DNA of 64,000 bases from Balneolaceae bacterium UBA7797 (GCA_002480645.1 DLCN01000029.1:124001-188000); one strand, 5' to 3'; positions 36,799 to 43,413 are shown, numbered from the stretch's first letter. Notes: generated by a model not told the origin, from the letters alone. Made by a program: numbers and translations.

Positions 36799-37287
36799 AT
36801 GAAACGAATTACCTTCCTTTTTGCGGTTCTGTTGGCACTCAGCGGGTGCCGGCAGTTCGAAACCATAACCATGAAGACCACCACAACGGTGGATTCGGTG
36901 GCGGTCGATGTTCCGTTGCCGGGGCACGATTTTGCCGATATCTTTGAGCTGGATGCCTTGTTATCCGACAGCCTGATCTTCGAAGATGCCCGGGTACGCA
37001 TTCGCATTGTGCCCGATACTTCCGGCAGCCTGCCCCGCGATGCCCGAAGCACTGGCGAAGTGGTGCCGCTCGATTCGGCACCCGTGCCACCGGCCCGGTT
37101 CCGCATAGAGGCAGAAGTGAAACCCGATACCGCCCGGATCAAGGTGGCCGAGAAGACCACCACCATTGCCACCGAGCATACGAAGTATAAGAAGCAGATG
37201 CCCTGGTGGGGATGGGTATTATTGGGTGGGCTCACGATGGTATCTCTGATTCTTTTGGTGCTCCTTCAATTAGCTAAATGGGAGTGA
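36799..37287 (+). CDS. Lipoprotein with C-terminal membrane helix (u-spanin candidate)
   Basis: 162 residues. The N-terminus is a lipoprotein signal with lipobox LSGC (Cys about residue 17), and the C-terminus is a membrane helix (WWGWVLLGGLTMVSLILLVL) followed by a short basic tail. The periplasmic middle is Thr/Val/Pro-rich. Outer-membrane lipid plus inner-membrane anchor in one chain is the design of unimolecular spanins such as T1 gp11, which fuse the two membranes at lysis. It is far from the holin/endolysin genes, so the call is structural. The start lies one base after the previous stop. Confidence 0.55.
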   Translation: MKRITFLFAVLLALSGCRQFETITMKTTTTVDSVAVDVPLPGHDFADIFELDALLSDSLIFEDARVRIRIVPDTSGSLPRDARSTGEVVPLDSAPVPPARFRIEAEVKPDTARIKVAEKTTTIATEHTKYKKQMPWWGWVLLGGLTMVSLILLVLLQLAKWE

Positions 37288-37288
37288 T

Positions 37289-38047
37289 ATGATCTTAACC
37301 CGACTAGGAAACAAGCGAAAACTGGCCGATAAAATCTGGCCACTCTTTCCTCCGCATCAGCTGTACATCGAGCCGTTCTTCGGAGCCGGTGGGATGTTTT
37401 TCAGCAAACCGAAATCGAAGTTCAACATCCTGAACGATCTCGATGAGGAAGTGTACAATCTCTTCATTATGATTCAGCGCCGTTGGGAGGATCTGTACGA
37501 CTGCCTGTTCTTTACCCCGGTACATGAGAAGCTATTCCAGGAATGGAAAGAAGGTGTCCCGGTGGATCCCGTCTGGAGAGCCGTTCGCTTTTTGATGCTG
37601 AGCAACTTCAGCTATCTCGGCAAAATGGAAACCTTGAGCTTTCCGTCCAGGAATACAAAGAAGCTCGCGCTTGGTCGGCTCCGGAAAGTATATGAGCAGA
37701 TCTACGATGTGGACTTCATGTGTACCGACTTCCGGGAGATCTTCCGAAAGATCGAATCCCGCAATCGGGACGTGGCTTTTGTGTATGCGGATCCACCTTA
37801 CCTGGAGACCGACAACAACTACTCTGCAGGATTTAAAGAGGAGGACTCCAGAGATCTCTTCGACTGCCTCGAAGACTCCGGGATCCGGTGGGCCATGAGT
37901 GAATTCGACCATCCTTTTGTATTGGAGCAGGCAGAAGAGCGAGGGCTTAAAGTCTTAGAAATTGGGGAGCGTCATAACCTCAAAAACAGGCGCAAAGAAA
38001 TCCTGATTATTAATTACGATTCAGCTCAGCGGGGACTGTTCGACTAG
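37289..38047 (+). CDS. D12-class adenine-N6 DNA methyltransferase
   Basis: 252 residues. The AdoMet site FFGAGGMFF is near residue 31, and the catalytic DPPY motif (YADPPYLETDNNY) is near residue 165. D12-class enzymes methylate adenine, often in GATC; specificity here cannot be read. In a prophage it likely protects phage DNA or regulates transcription, as Dam does for Mu mom. No restriction partner is adjacent. It lies one base after the spanin-like gene and converges on the next gene with a 38-base overlap. Confidence 0.88.
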   Translation: MILTRLGNKRKLADKIWPLFPPHQLYIEPFFGAGGMFFSKPKSKFNILNDLDEEVYNLFIMIQRRWEDLYDCLFFTPVHEKLFQEWKEGVPVDPVWRAVRFLMLSNFSYLGKMETLSFPSRNTKKLALGRLRKVYEQIYDVDFMCTDFREIFRKIESRNRDVAFVYADPPYLETDNNYSAGFKEEDSRDLFDCLEDSGIRWAMSEFDHPFVLEQAEERGLKVLEIGERHNLKNRRKEILIINYDSAQRGLFD

Positions 38048-38345
38048 GAAACCCATACTTGCGCAGAGCCGGTTCCACCTGCTTCACAAAGAAGATCTCC
38101 AGTTCTCTGGTATGATCGGATTCTCCGAGGGTGTCCAGCGCCCAGAAAAGGATCCGGTACACTCCGGCCAGGTTCACCGCCTGACCGTTGTCGGTAATGA
38201 ATACTTCCACATTCTGTTCCAGTATTTCTCCGGAGTGTGGAACTAATCGCGAGAGGTCTTTCCGGATGAATTTAGGATCGTCAGGTAGGCCAATGATTCG
38301 GATCGGGTGATCCTTATAATGGATAGTAATAATTGGCTCGGACAT
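38010..38345 (-). CDS. Phage hypothetical protein
   Basis: About 111 residues from ATG 38345 (MSEPIITIHYKDHP); a TTG start at 38447 would add 34. Mixed alpha/beta sequence with LVPHSGEILEQNVEVFI and VEPALRKYGFPSR, no recognised family. The frame stays open upstream to the terminator at 38501, so the start is uncertain. It overlaps the methylase 3' end on the opposite strand. Confidence 0.5.
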   Translation of the reverse strand: MSEPIITIHYKDHPIRIIGLPDDPKFIRKDLSRLVPHSGEILEQNVEVFITDNGQAVNLAGVYRILFWALDTLGESDHTRELEIFFVKQVEPALRKYGFPSRTVPAELNRN

Positions 38346-38347
38346 GC

Positions 38348-38490
38348 TTTGAATTTTTGGGAGGTTAAAATGATGCCGGGTTGCTCCCAATGGCTCAAAG
38401 AGACCACCACCGGATTGATTACCAGTGACAACACCGGCATCAATCAATTTCTTGAAGCGGTGGTTTCTTTGATTTTTTGGGAGGCTTAAA
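38348..38490. repeat. Direct repeat flanking the 5' part of a hypothetical gene
   Basis: TTTGAATTTTTGGGAGGTTA (38349-38368) recurs as TTTGATTTTTTGGGAGGCTT (38469-38488) 120 bases away. One copy lies just upstream of the chosen ATG of the adjacent gene. It may record a short duplication or a deletion junction; no function can be assigned. Confidence 0.5.
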
Positions 38491-38495
38491 GGTAT

Positions 38496-38523
38496 AAAAA
38501 AAGCCCTCCGTTCGGAAGGGCTT
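38496..38523 (-). terminator. Intrinsic terminator of the lipoprotein moron
   Basis: On the minus strand AAGCCCT and AGGGCTT pair around a short inner stem (38501-38523) and are followed by a T tract (complement of A's 38496-38500). It terminates the lipoprotein gene that ends at 38555, giving a single-gene unit typical of phage morons. Confidence 0.8.
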
Positions 38524-38554
38524 GGGTTATATCTTCAGTTATAACACATAGTGG

Positions 38555-39016
38555 TTATTTCAATGACTGTTTCACTGCAAATCCGGAAACAGTAATTATA
38601 TCCTCTTCAGAAGTGTCGACTGTAAAATTATAAACAGCATTTGCACCCCAGGAAGTTGCCCTTGAATACAGAGCTTCTATAGCAGTATCAAGTTCAAGGA
38701 TCTCAAATCCATAATACTTTACTTCACCACCATTCAAAAGTTTTTCCAGCCGGTATTTTTTTTCACCAATCTTGTAATTGGAATCCTTGAATTGATCCCA
38801 GATTGTTTTGGTAGTTTCAATCACCTTTGGGGTGAGAGTGATATAGATTTGACCAATTGATTCATAATTGCTTACTGGCGGCTCAGGTGTAAAAAGAAAT
38901 CCTTGCTCGCTATAAGGTCGGAAATCAACCCCATATGAAATTACATAGCCTTCAGTCGTAAGGTCAATCGTTGGCCCACAACCCAAAAAAAGGATCGCTA
39001 TCAATATTCGTTTCAT
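38555..39016 (-). CDS. Phage-encoded lipoprotein (moron candidate)
   Basis: About 153 residues starting MKRILIAILFLGCGP, a short lipoprotein signal with Cys about residue 13. The mature part has YVISYGVDFRPYSEQG and, near the end, AIEALYSRATSWGANAVYNF with ITVSGFAVKQ, a pattern like YbjQ-type or other small envelope proteins. AT-richer than the head genes around it, with its own terminator: a moron. Superinfection exclusion or envelope change in the lysogen is a possible role, unproven. Confidence 0.55.
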   Translation of the reverse strand: MKRILIAILFLGCGPTIDLTTEGYVISYGVDFRPYSEQGFLFTPEPPVSNYESIGQIYITLTPKVIETTKTIWDQFKDSNYKIGEKKYRLEKLLNGGEVKYYGFEILELDTAIEALYSRATSWGANAVYNFTVDTSEEDIITVSGFAVKQSLK

Positions 39017-39070
39017 CATCATTCCGTTTTGTTGTTCTCGTTAATTAGCATAGAGTCGACATTCATTGCT

Positions 39071-39487
39071 TTAGTCCCTCTGTCTCTTCAGCATCGCTTC
39101 CCGATGGCTCGGCACTCCCCAATTGTTCCGCATGTGGCCGTTCTTCGGGTTATCCAGAATATCCCGCTTCGGTTTGGGCTGGTAATCCTTCAGCTCCACC
39201 AGCACATACTTCTCAGTCACCTGCAGAACCATCTTCAGCCACTGGCCTACGCCACCGGTAAAGGTGTGCTTCAGCAGGCTGGTGGTGTACCAGATCCGGT
39301 CGGTGAGTTCCTGCATCTGCTTTTGGGTAAGCTCGATCTCCATCCCGGTCTGCAAGTGGTGCAACAACTGGTCGTCGAACGCCTGCCGGAAATCCTTCGA
39401 CTCCTTGCTGGCTGCGTATGCCCGTTGCACACACCCCGCCACGTTGGATGTTGAATGTTCCTTGTTGAATGTTCGATGTTCAGTCAT
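39071..39487 (-). CDS. Phage hypothetical protein with repeat-derived N-terminus
   Basis: 138 residues. The first 17 residues are encoded by the low-complexity repeat GTTGAATGTTC/GATGTTC (39444-39487) common in Bacteroidota-type intergenic DNA, so the true start may be later (for example Met49 in LQTGMEIELTQ). The rest is helical (MEIELTQKQMQELTDRIWYT) and conserved-looking (VEKYVLVELKDYQPKPKRDI type pattern). It overlaps the gpF-like gene stop by eight bases. No family recognised. Confidence 0.5.
   Translation of the reverse strand: MTEHRTFNKEHSTSNVAGCVQRAYAASKESKDFRQAFDDQLLHHLQTGMEIELTQKQMQELTDRIWYTTSLLKHTFTGGVGQWLKMVLQVTEKYVLVELKDYQPKPKRDILDNPKNGHMRNNWGVPSHREAMLKRQRD
39444..39487. repeat. 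Imperfect TTGAATGTTC tandem repeat
   Basis: Four imperfect units (GTTGGATGTTGAATGTTCC, TTGTTGAATGTTCGATGTTC) lie in the overlap between the start of one gene and the stop of the gpF-like gene. The same word family appears as GTTTGAATGTTGAATCC at 32762-32778, before the DUF1320-like start. Confidence 0.55.
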
Positions 39488-40334
39488 CGCCCTTCGGTAG
39501 TTTCAGTTTCAGATAGTCGGCTTCCTCAGCCACTACGGGCTCCGAGTTAATCTTCCCCTTCAGCTCCTCATCCCATTCGGGATCAACCCACAACCAGGAG
39601 TGGATGCAATTCCACCCTCCGGCATAGATTTTAACCGGTGAGAGCTGACCGTTATCCATTTGCTCTATCTGTTCGATTGTAAACACTTTATCTATACAAC
39701 GCAAACAGAAAGGGCGGGTGTTCACCCGTGCGTCCCCATAATAGAAACCGTGGGTAAGGCCGGCACTGGCCCGCACCTCTTCCCGGCCTATCCGGTTGTA
39801 GGAAGAGACGATCATCCGGGCGTTGGTGCGGGCGTAGTGGGCTTTGCCGTCTGTGTATTGAAAGATCAGATCCTCGAGATCAGCTCGATCGAGGAATCCC
39901 TGGGCAAGCTCGCTCTGCAGGGTGTCGATGGTTCCGTTCAGCAGCTCTTCGCGCATCTCGGCCATGTTGGTGGTAAAGAGTTCGGTGAGTTCCTGCACCG
40001 CTTCGGTGCGCGAGATGGCCTCGGCCAGGTCGGGGATGTCCAGCCCCCGGGCGGTGTAGAAGGTGGCCGTCTCAGCGAGTACGTTATTCACTCCGCTTTG
40101 GATCTCGGCAGCCAGATTCACGTTGATGAAATCGGCGGAGGCCTCCAGTGCATCCTCCACCAATTGCTGCAGATCCAATCCCGCCAGCTCGCGTTGACTC
40201 AGCCCGCCCAAAGCATCGAGAATGGATTGGGTGTAGGCTCCTACAAAATCATCCACACTGGAGTATTCGCCCGCCTGGGCCAGCAGCTGCTGCACCCGCT
40301 GCTCGAGAGATTCTATTTCTGCGAAGATTGACAT
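39480..40334 (-). CDS. Minor head protein (Mu gpF / phage head morphogenesis)
   Basis: 284 residues. The N-terminal two thirds is helical (LEQRVQQLLAQAGEYSSVDD). The C-terminal gpF domain has ARMIVSSYNRIGREEV, the sequence DARVNTRPFCLRCIDKVF and AGGWNCIHSWLWV, with Cys/His/Asp typical of the zinc-like head morphogenesis fold. It normally follows the portal gene; here portal is on the opposite strand 3 kb away, so the head block is rearranged. It starts 23 bases from the divergent trypco2-like gene. Confidence 0.8.
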   Translation of the reverse strand: MSIFAEIESLEQRVQQLLAQAGEYSSVDDFVGAYTQSILDALGGLSQRELAGLDLQQLVEDALEASADFINVNLAAEIQSGVNNVLAETATFYTARGLDIPDLAEAISRTEAVQELTELFTTNMAEMREELLNGTIDTLQSELAQGFLDRADLEDLIFQYTDGKAHYARTNARMIVSSYNRIGREEVRASAGLTHGFYYGDARVNTRPFCLRCIDKVFTIEQIEQMDNGQLSPVKIYAGGWNCIHSWLWVDPEWDEELKGKINSEPVVAEEADYLKLKLPKGDD

Positions 40335-40357
40335 ATATTCAAGTAAAAAAGATTGAT

Positions 40358-40684
40358 ATGGAGCTAAAAGAGTTTATAAAAAATGTACTTGTTCAATTAA
40401 CTGAGGGATATGAAGCGGCTATTCCTGAGATGGCTAAGTATGGAGCGGTAGTAAATCCAGCTCATATTACTTTGGAAGAAAATCAAACCATAATCGATTT
40501 TGATGTTCTGGTTTCAACAACCGAAACAGGTAACACCCAAGGTAAAGCTGGAATATTTGTTGCTGGCTCTGGAATTGGAGGGAAAAAAGAATCTGGTAAT
40601 GAAAACTTTTCATCATCACGCATAAAGTTTTCATTAAAGATCGAACTTAGAAATGGTGATAGAGATAGATTAACAGATAAGTAA
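40358..40684 (+). CDS. Trypco2-like (trypsin-co-occurring domain 2) protein
   Basis: 108 residues. The start MELKEFIKNVLVQLTEGYEA, the middle IDFDVLVSTTETG, and the end SSSRIKFSLKIELRNGDRD match the trypco2 pattern (FIKxxLxQIxEG, then xFDVxV, G-rich turn, SRIKFxV). These domains are often found next to trypsin-like proteases in biological-conflict systems (family knowledge), but no protease is here. The gene is AT-rich, opposite to its neighbours, and placed beside cassette-like genes, so it looks like an acquired accessory gene. Assignment is by recall of the pattern. Confidence 0.6.
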   Translation: MELKEFIKNVLVQLTEGYEAAIPEMAKYGAVVNPAHITLEENQTIIDFDVLVSTTETGNTQGKAGIFVAGSGIGGKKESGNENFSSSRIKFSLKIELRNGDRDRLTDK

Positions 40685-40700
40685 TTCATAATTCTTAAAT

Positions 40701-40725
40701 CCTAATTGATCATTCTTAATTAAAA
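40701..40725. repeat. AT-rich direct repeat, left copy
   Basis: CCTAATTGATCATTCTTAAT and following bases match CCTAATTGATCATTATTAAT at 42532-42551 almost exactly in the same orientation. The two copies bracket the 1.8-kb segment with the cassette-like genes. Similar AT repeats are frequent between genes in Bacteroidota-type genomes. Confidence 0.6.
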
Positions 40726-40737
40726 AGCTGAGTTAGT

Positions 40738-40794
40738 TCAGCGCATAACAGGCTGTTGGAGCGACGAGTACATCGCTCAACAGCTCGTTAGTGG
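40738..40794 (-). repeat. Integron attC-like recombination site
   Basis: On the plus strand TAAC (40746-40749), a two-base spacer, GCTGTTG (40752-40758), a single unpaired G at 40759, AGCGA, an eight-base loop, TCGCT, CAACAGC (40778-40784), a two-base spacer and GTTA (40787-40790). This reproduces attC architecture: outer R box, unpaired central spacer, L box, extrahelical base and variable terminal loop. The stop codon of the upstream gene (TAA, 40790-40788) lies in the outer box, as in many cassettes. At about 50 bases it is short for attC. Confidence 0.6.
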
Positions 40795-41099
40795 CTATGT
40801 GCTATTAAATCATCATATCCAAGTACACCGTTTTCAAGTAGCACCTCATGTACCTTATCCAGTGCTAATGTGTACCCATCAAAGCATAGTACAAAGCAGG
40901 CATCATCATCCCTGTATTCAAACCCCCAACCTTCAGGAAGATTTACAAATAGTGTTAACCTTCCCTTCATTTTATTGCAAAGGTCAGTGTACTTATCGTA
41001 GTATTTTTCGGCTTCCTTTGCATCTTTAGCAACGCCACTAACAATAGCATTAACGGCGGACTGGCGTCCGCCTTTGGTTTTTTTTTTAACTTTACTCAT
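40788..41099 (-). CDS. Cassette-like gene 3, unknown
   Basis: 103 residues: basic start MSKVKKKTKGGRQSAVNAIV, then helical EKYYDKYTDLCNKMKGRL and GWGFEYRDDDACFVLCFDGY. No known family. It has its own AAAGGA ribosome binding site 13 bases before the ATG, and its TAA stop lies inside the attC-like hairpin, so the gene plus hairpin has the structure of an integron cassette. It is transcribed in the direction of the phage early genes. Confidence 0.6.
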   Translation of the reverse strand: MSKVKKKTKGGRQSAVNAIVSGVAKDAKEAEKYYDKYTDLCNKMKGRLTLFVNLPEGWGFEYRDDDACFVLCFDGYTLALDKVHEVLLENGVLGYDDLIAHSH

Positions 41100-41101
41100 A
41101 A

Positions 41102-41165
41102 TTGTGCGTCCTTTAATAATTAATATTCCGCCAGCCGGTTATGCTTGTTACGTTATGCGCTACGT
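41102..41165 (-). repeat. Cassette junction 2 (degenerate attC-like)
   Basis: Between cassette-like genes 2 and 3 the minus strand reads TAGCGCATAACG, a second GCATAACCGGC and then CTGGCGG. The TAG stop of gene 2 lies at its start. The GCGCATAAC word is shared with the complete site at 40738-40794. A full L-box stem is not visible, so it may be a decayed site. Confidence 0.4.
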
Positions 41166-41450
41166 AAATTCAGGCTCTTGCTCTTCTTCAAACATGCCCG
41201 CATCAATTTCATATACACAATCCGGGCATTGATCAAACTTATAATTCCAGTAATCATCTACTTTCGCGGGCAAATAGGCGTCGCAAGAAATGCAATAACC
41301 AGCTTGCCTCATACAATCAAGGCACCAGTGTTCATCAAAGTGCTCAACAATTGCCTGGTTATTCTCGCCACATTCATCACACCTGCGCATAACAATGGCT
41401 TCAACATCGGACGCTGTCGCGTCCTTGGTACTTTTCTGACTGTCTTTCAT
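41160..41450 (-). CDS. Cassette-like gene 2, zinc-ribbon protein
   Basis: 96 residues with four CxxC-type knuckles: RRCDECGEN, HWCLDCMRQ, GYCISCDAY and DQCPDCVYE. It should bind two zinc ions; nucleic-acid or protein binding is likely, but the function is unknown. It is preceded by an AAAGGATAG ribosome binding site and ends with TAG at a GCGCATAAC word. Same short-spaced layout as the neighbours. Confidence 0.6.
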   Translation of the reverse strand: MKDSQKSTKDATASDVEAIVMRRCDECGENNQAIVEHFDEHWCLDCMRQAGYCISCDAYLPAKVDDYWNYKFDQCPDCVYEIDAGMFEEEQEPEFT

Positions 41451-41454
41451 AATT

Positions 41455-41506
41455 CTATCCTTTGGTTAGTTCAAAATTTCAGCGCGCGGTTAAGCCTCCA
41501 CCGTTA
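41455..41506 (-). repeat. Cassette junction 1 (degenerate attC-like)
   Basis: After cassette-like gene 1 the minus strand reads CACTAACGGTGGAGGCTTAA then CCGCGCGCTGAA and GAACTAACC. The TAA stop of gene 1 is inside CACTAACG, exactly as at the complete attC-like site (CACTAACGAGC), and both sites end with GCGCTGAA and GAACTAAC. The internal hairpin is reduced to CGGT/ACCG. Confidence 0.45.
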
Positions 41507-41842
41507 GTGTGCTTTCGCCTTAGTCAAAAGAGGGTGTGCCTCTTCCCAATACCATTCCATTGCTCTATCGAAATGATCCTCCTTACTACTTCTACCGTCG
41601 TTCAAGTCAGGGAATGAATCAAAGAGCTTTACAAAATCGCGTACACTAACAATCGTTTCAAGAGGACTTACTTCCTGCCGTTGTTCAAAATCATCACAGG
41701 TTCGGCGGTATCCGTAATCTGTGTCAACCGGGCTTTTCGGCCCTATGAATCTTGGCTTATGCAACTTAGCACAAACCGGTGCGCACTCACCTTCTCGGTT
41801 AGCTACAAAAAATTGGCAGTTATCACATTGTTTTACAGTCAT
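41504..41842 (-). CDS. Cassette-like gene 1, Cys-rich protein
   Basis: About 112 residues from ATG 41842 (a GTG at 41848 would add two). The N-terminus has a Cys cluster (VKQCDNCQFFVANREGECAP, VCAKLHK, RRTCDDF) that may bind one zinc, followed by an acidic helical part. No family recognised. TAA stop lies in the junction word CACTAACG. First of three similarly built genes after the phage early region. Confidence 0.6.
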   Translation of the reverse strand: MTVKQCDNCQFFVANREGECAPVCAKLHKPRFIGPKSPVDTDYGYRRTCDDFEQRQEVSPLETIVSVRDFVKLFDSFPDLNDGRSSKEDHFDRAMEWYWEEAHPLLTKAKAH

Positions 41843-41895
41843 AATCACTTAGTCTTTTCGAGTTATCAAGCTGCTTAAACGCCACTTCGCTATGC

Positions 41896-42240
41896 TCACA
41901 AATACCCATGCTCATATTTTACGCCCTGAATAACGATCTCTTCCAGTCTGTGATTGGAGGCCCGCTCGGGATTATTGTTCACATCACACAACCAGGCCGG
42001 GTTGCATCTCAACTGTAGTTTCTCGGCGATCTCTTGATAGGTCATTCCGGATCCATGCATGGAACTCAACCTTCTCGCCACCTGCTTCATCAGCTTGGCC
42101 TTGTGGGCCGGGTACACTCGGCGCTTGCCGTTCTCGAACCATTCCACCATCGGGATGAATTCCTTATGACCTTCGGCCACCAGCTTCCGGTACTTCTTCA
42201 GGTCTTCCTGATCCTGCTTATTCAATCGCTGTGGTCTCAT
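41896..42240 (-). CDS. Phage early/middle protein with HTH-like segment
   Basis: 114 residues, very basic (MRPQRLNKQDQEDLKKYRKL). RRLSSMHGSGMTYQEIAEKLQL is helix-turn-helix-like, so DNA binding is plausible. It overlaps the upstream gene by four bases (ATGA), so it belongs to the minus-strand phage operon and is its last gene before the cassette-like segment. A Mor/C-type middle regulator is conceivable but no specific match was seen. Confidence 0.5.
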   Translation of the reverse strand: MRPQRLNKQDQEDLKKYRKLVAEGHKEFIPMVEWFENGKRRVYPAHKAKLMKQVARRLSSMHGSGMTYQEIAEKLQLRCNPAWLCDVNNNPERASNHRLEEIVIQGVKYEHGYL

Positions 42241-42521
42241 CCCTGCTCCAACTCAACTTCAAATTCAGGGTGAGATGAAAGAAGCTGTCGCAGTATATTA
42301 GACCTTTGCCTCTCTCCAATTTCCAGTGCTTCTTTTTCGGTATCAACTGGATGAGACATCCTCAAACCATTAAACACAGCTTGATACTTTTTTCCATCTT
42401 TTGCCAAGGAAGATTCAGCGTTGATAGCGGTAAACTCTCCGGCTTTGAGGATATCAAACTTCTCTCTGTCCTTCATGTACATCCATTTTGCGAGACTAAT
42501 CAAGTTCTTTGGTTGTTCCAT
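42237..42521 (-). CDS. Phage hypothetical protein
   Basis: 94 residues: MEQPKNLISLAKWMYMKDRE, then FTAINAESSLAKDGKKYQAV and a helical C-terminus. No family recognised. It is AT-richer than the early genes upstream and separated from them by the AT-rich repeat, while coupled by ATGA to the next gene. Confidence 0.5.
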   Translation of the reverse strand: MEQPKNLISLAKWMYMKDREKFDILKAGEFTAINAESSLAKDGKKYQAVFNGLRMSHPVDTEKEALEIGERQRSNILRQLLSSHPEFEVELEQG

Positions 42522-42531
42522 ATTCCTAATT

Positions 42532-42557
42532 CCTAATTGATCATTATTAATTGAAAA
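42532..42557. repeat. AT-rich direct repeat, right copy
   Basis: CCTAATTGATCATTATTAAT repeats the element at 40701 in the same orientation (one mismatch over 20 bases). It lies between two early genes and forms the right border of the cassette-bearing segment. Confidence 0.6.
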
Positions 42558-42561
42558 TTAC

Positions 42562-42975
42562 TCAGCCTTTCAGCCTCCAGTAGTTCTTGTCGTTTCCCTC
42601 TTTCACCAGCTCGAACTTGTCGGTGAGCTGACTGTAACTCATCCCTTTCTTCTCCAGCCAGGTAAGGGCTTCGGTGTGGGTCATCAGTCCGCCGTTGAAG
42701 CCATGCCGCTTCATGGCGTTCTCTTTCGCCACCTGTTCTTTGCGGCGCTTCAGGCGGATCCAATTGGTGAGGGTGAGCTTCACGGATCGGTACTTCTTCT
42801 GTAGCTGAGCGAAGTTCTCCATCTCCAGCAGGGTCTGATGGATCTCGGTCTTCGTGAACTCCAGCTCCAGCTTCTCAATGTCGGCATCGGTCAGCTGCTT
42901 CTTCAGCCCGGCCACGTTCTCCAGCTCCTCGGCGATGTACGCCTTCAGTTTCGCTTTGTCGATTCGGTCGCTCAT
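42562..42975 (-). CDS. Phage hypothetical protein, helical
   Basis: 137 residues, charged and mostly helical (LKAYIAEELENVAGLKKQL, EIHQTLLEMENFAQLQKKY) with a C-terminal segment HGFNGGLMTHTEALTWLEKK. Unknown family. It overlaps the upstream gene by four bases within the early/middle operon. Confidence 0.5.
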   Translation of the reverse strand: MSDRIDKAKLKAYIAEELENVAGLKKQLTDADIEKLELEFTKTEIHQTLLEMENFAQLQKKYRSVKLTLTNWIRLKRRKEQVAKENAMKRHGFNGGLMTHTEALTWLEKKGMSYSQLTDKFELVKEGNDKNYWRLKG

Positions 42976-43277
42976 GGGAATTGATTGATTTGAGTTATCG
43001 TAACTTGATTTCCTCTTCTATCCCAGGCCTCAGCCATGAATCCATCATCACCCCAGATAACATCAATTTCAGTATGAAACCACTTTTGGAATAGTTCGAC
43101 ACAAACCTGTTTAATTCGAAAGTCTGAAAAGATGTAATAACTGGAGAAAGAGGTAAACCCTGCTACCGTTGAAACATCAAGTGAATACATTCTCTTCCGA
43201 TTGGGCTCAATAGAATAACAAGTGAGAATAGTAGCTCTCTCACTCTGTGCCTTTTCGCCTCTGTTTCTTTCTCCCAT
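42972..43277 (-). CDS. Phage hypothetical protein
   Basis: About 101 residues from ATG 43277 (GTG 43280 is one codon upstream). Contains FSSYYIFSDFRIKQVCVELF and EIDVIWGDDGFMAEAWDRRG. Unknown family; more AT-rich than its neighbours. Its ATG overlaps the stop of the 44-residue membrane protein gene (TGATG). Confidence 0.5.
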   Translation of the reverse strand: MGERNRGEKAQSERATILTCYSIEPNRKRMYSLDVSTVAGFTSFSSYYIFSDFRIKQVCVELFQKWFHTEIDVIWGDDGFMAEAWDRRGNQVTITQINQFP

Positions 43278-43411
43278 CACTTCACCTCCCGGTATCGGTC
43301 GATCTCATCCATCTCGCTATCCGCCCACCGGGATGATCCCAGGAAGCCCGACATGATAAATCCGATCATAAAGCAGATCCACGCTATTGCTATTACCCAT
43401 CCTATACTCAT
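43277..43411 (-). CDS. 44-residue membrane micro-protein
   Basis: Starts MSIGWVIAIAWICFMIGFIM, a single membrane helix, then a charged tail with SEMDEIDRYREVK. It fills the gap between two early genes with a one-base TGATG overlap downstream and two bases to the upstream gene. Size and shape suggest a small inner-membrane phage protein; function unknown. Confidence 0.6.
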   Translation of the reverse strand: MSIGWVIAIAWICFMIGFIMSGFLGSSRWADSEMDEIDRYREVK

Positions 43412-43413
43412 AA

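Noticed and set aside
38370..38489. Plus-strand micro-ORF with GGGAGG ribosome binding site
   Set aside because: It lies opposite an open minus-strand frame and its apparent signals come from the direct repeat at 38349 and 38469.
40684..42240. Integron integrase gene near the cassette-like genes
   Set aside because: No tyrosine recombinase motifs were seen in any frame of the segment or elsewhere in the prophage.
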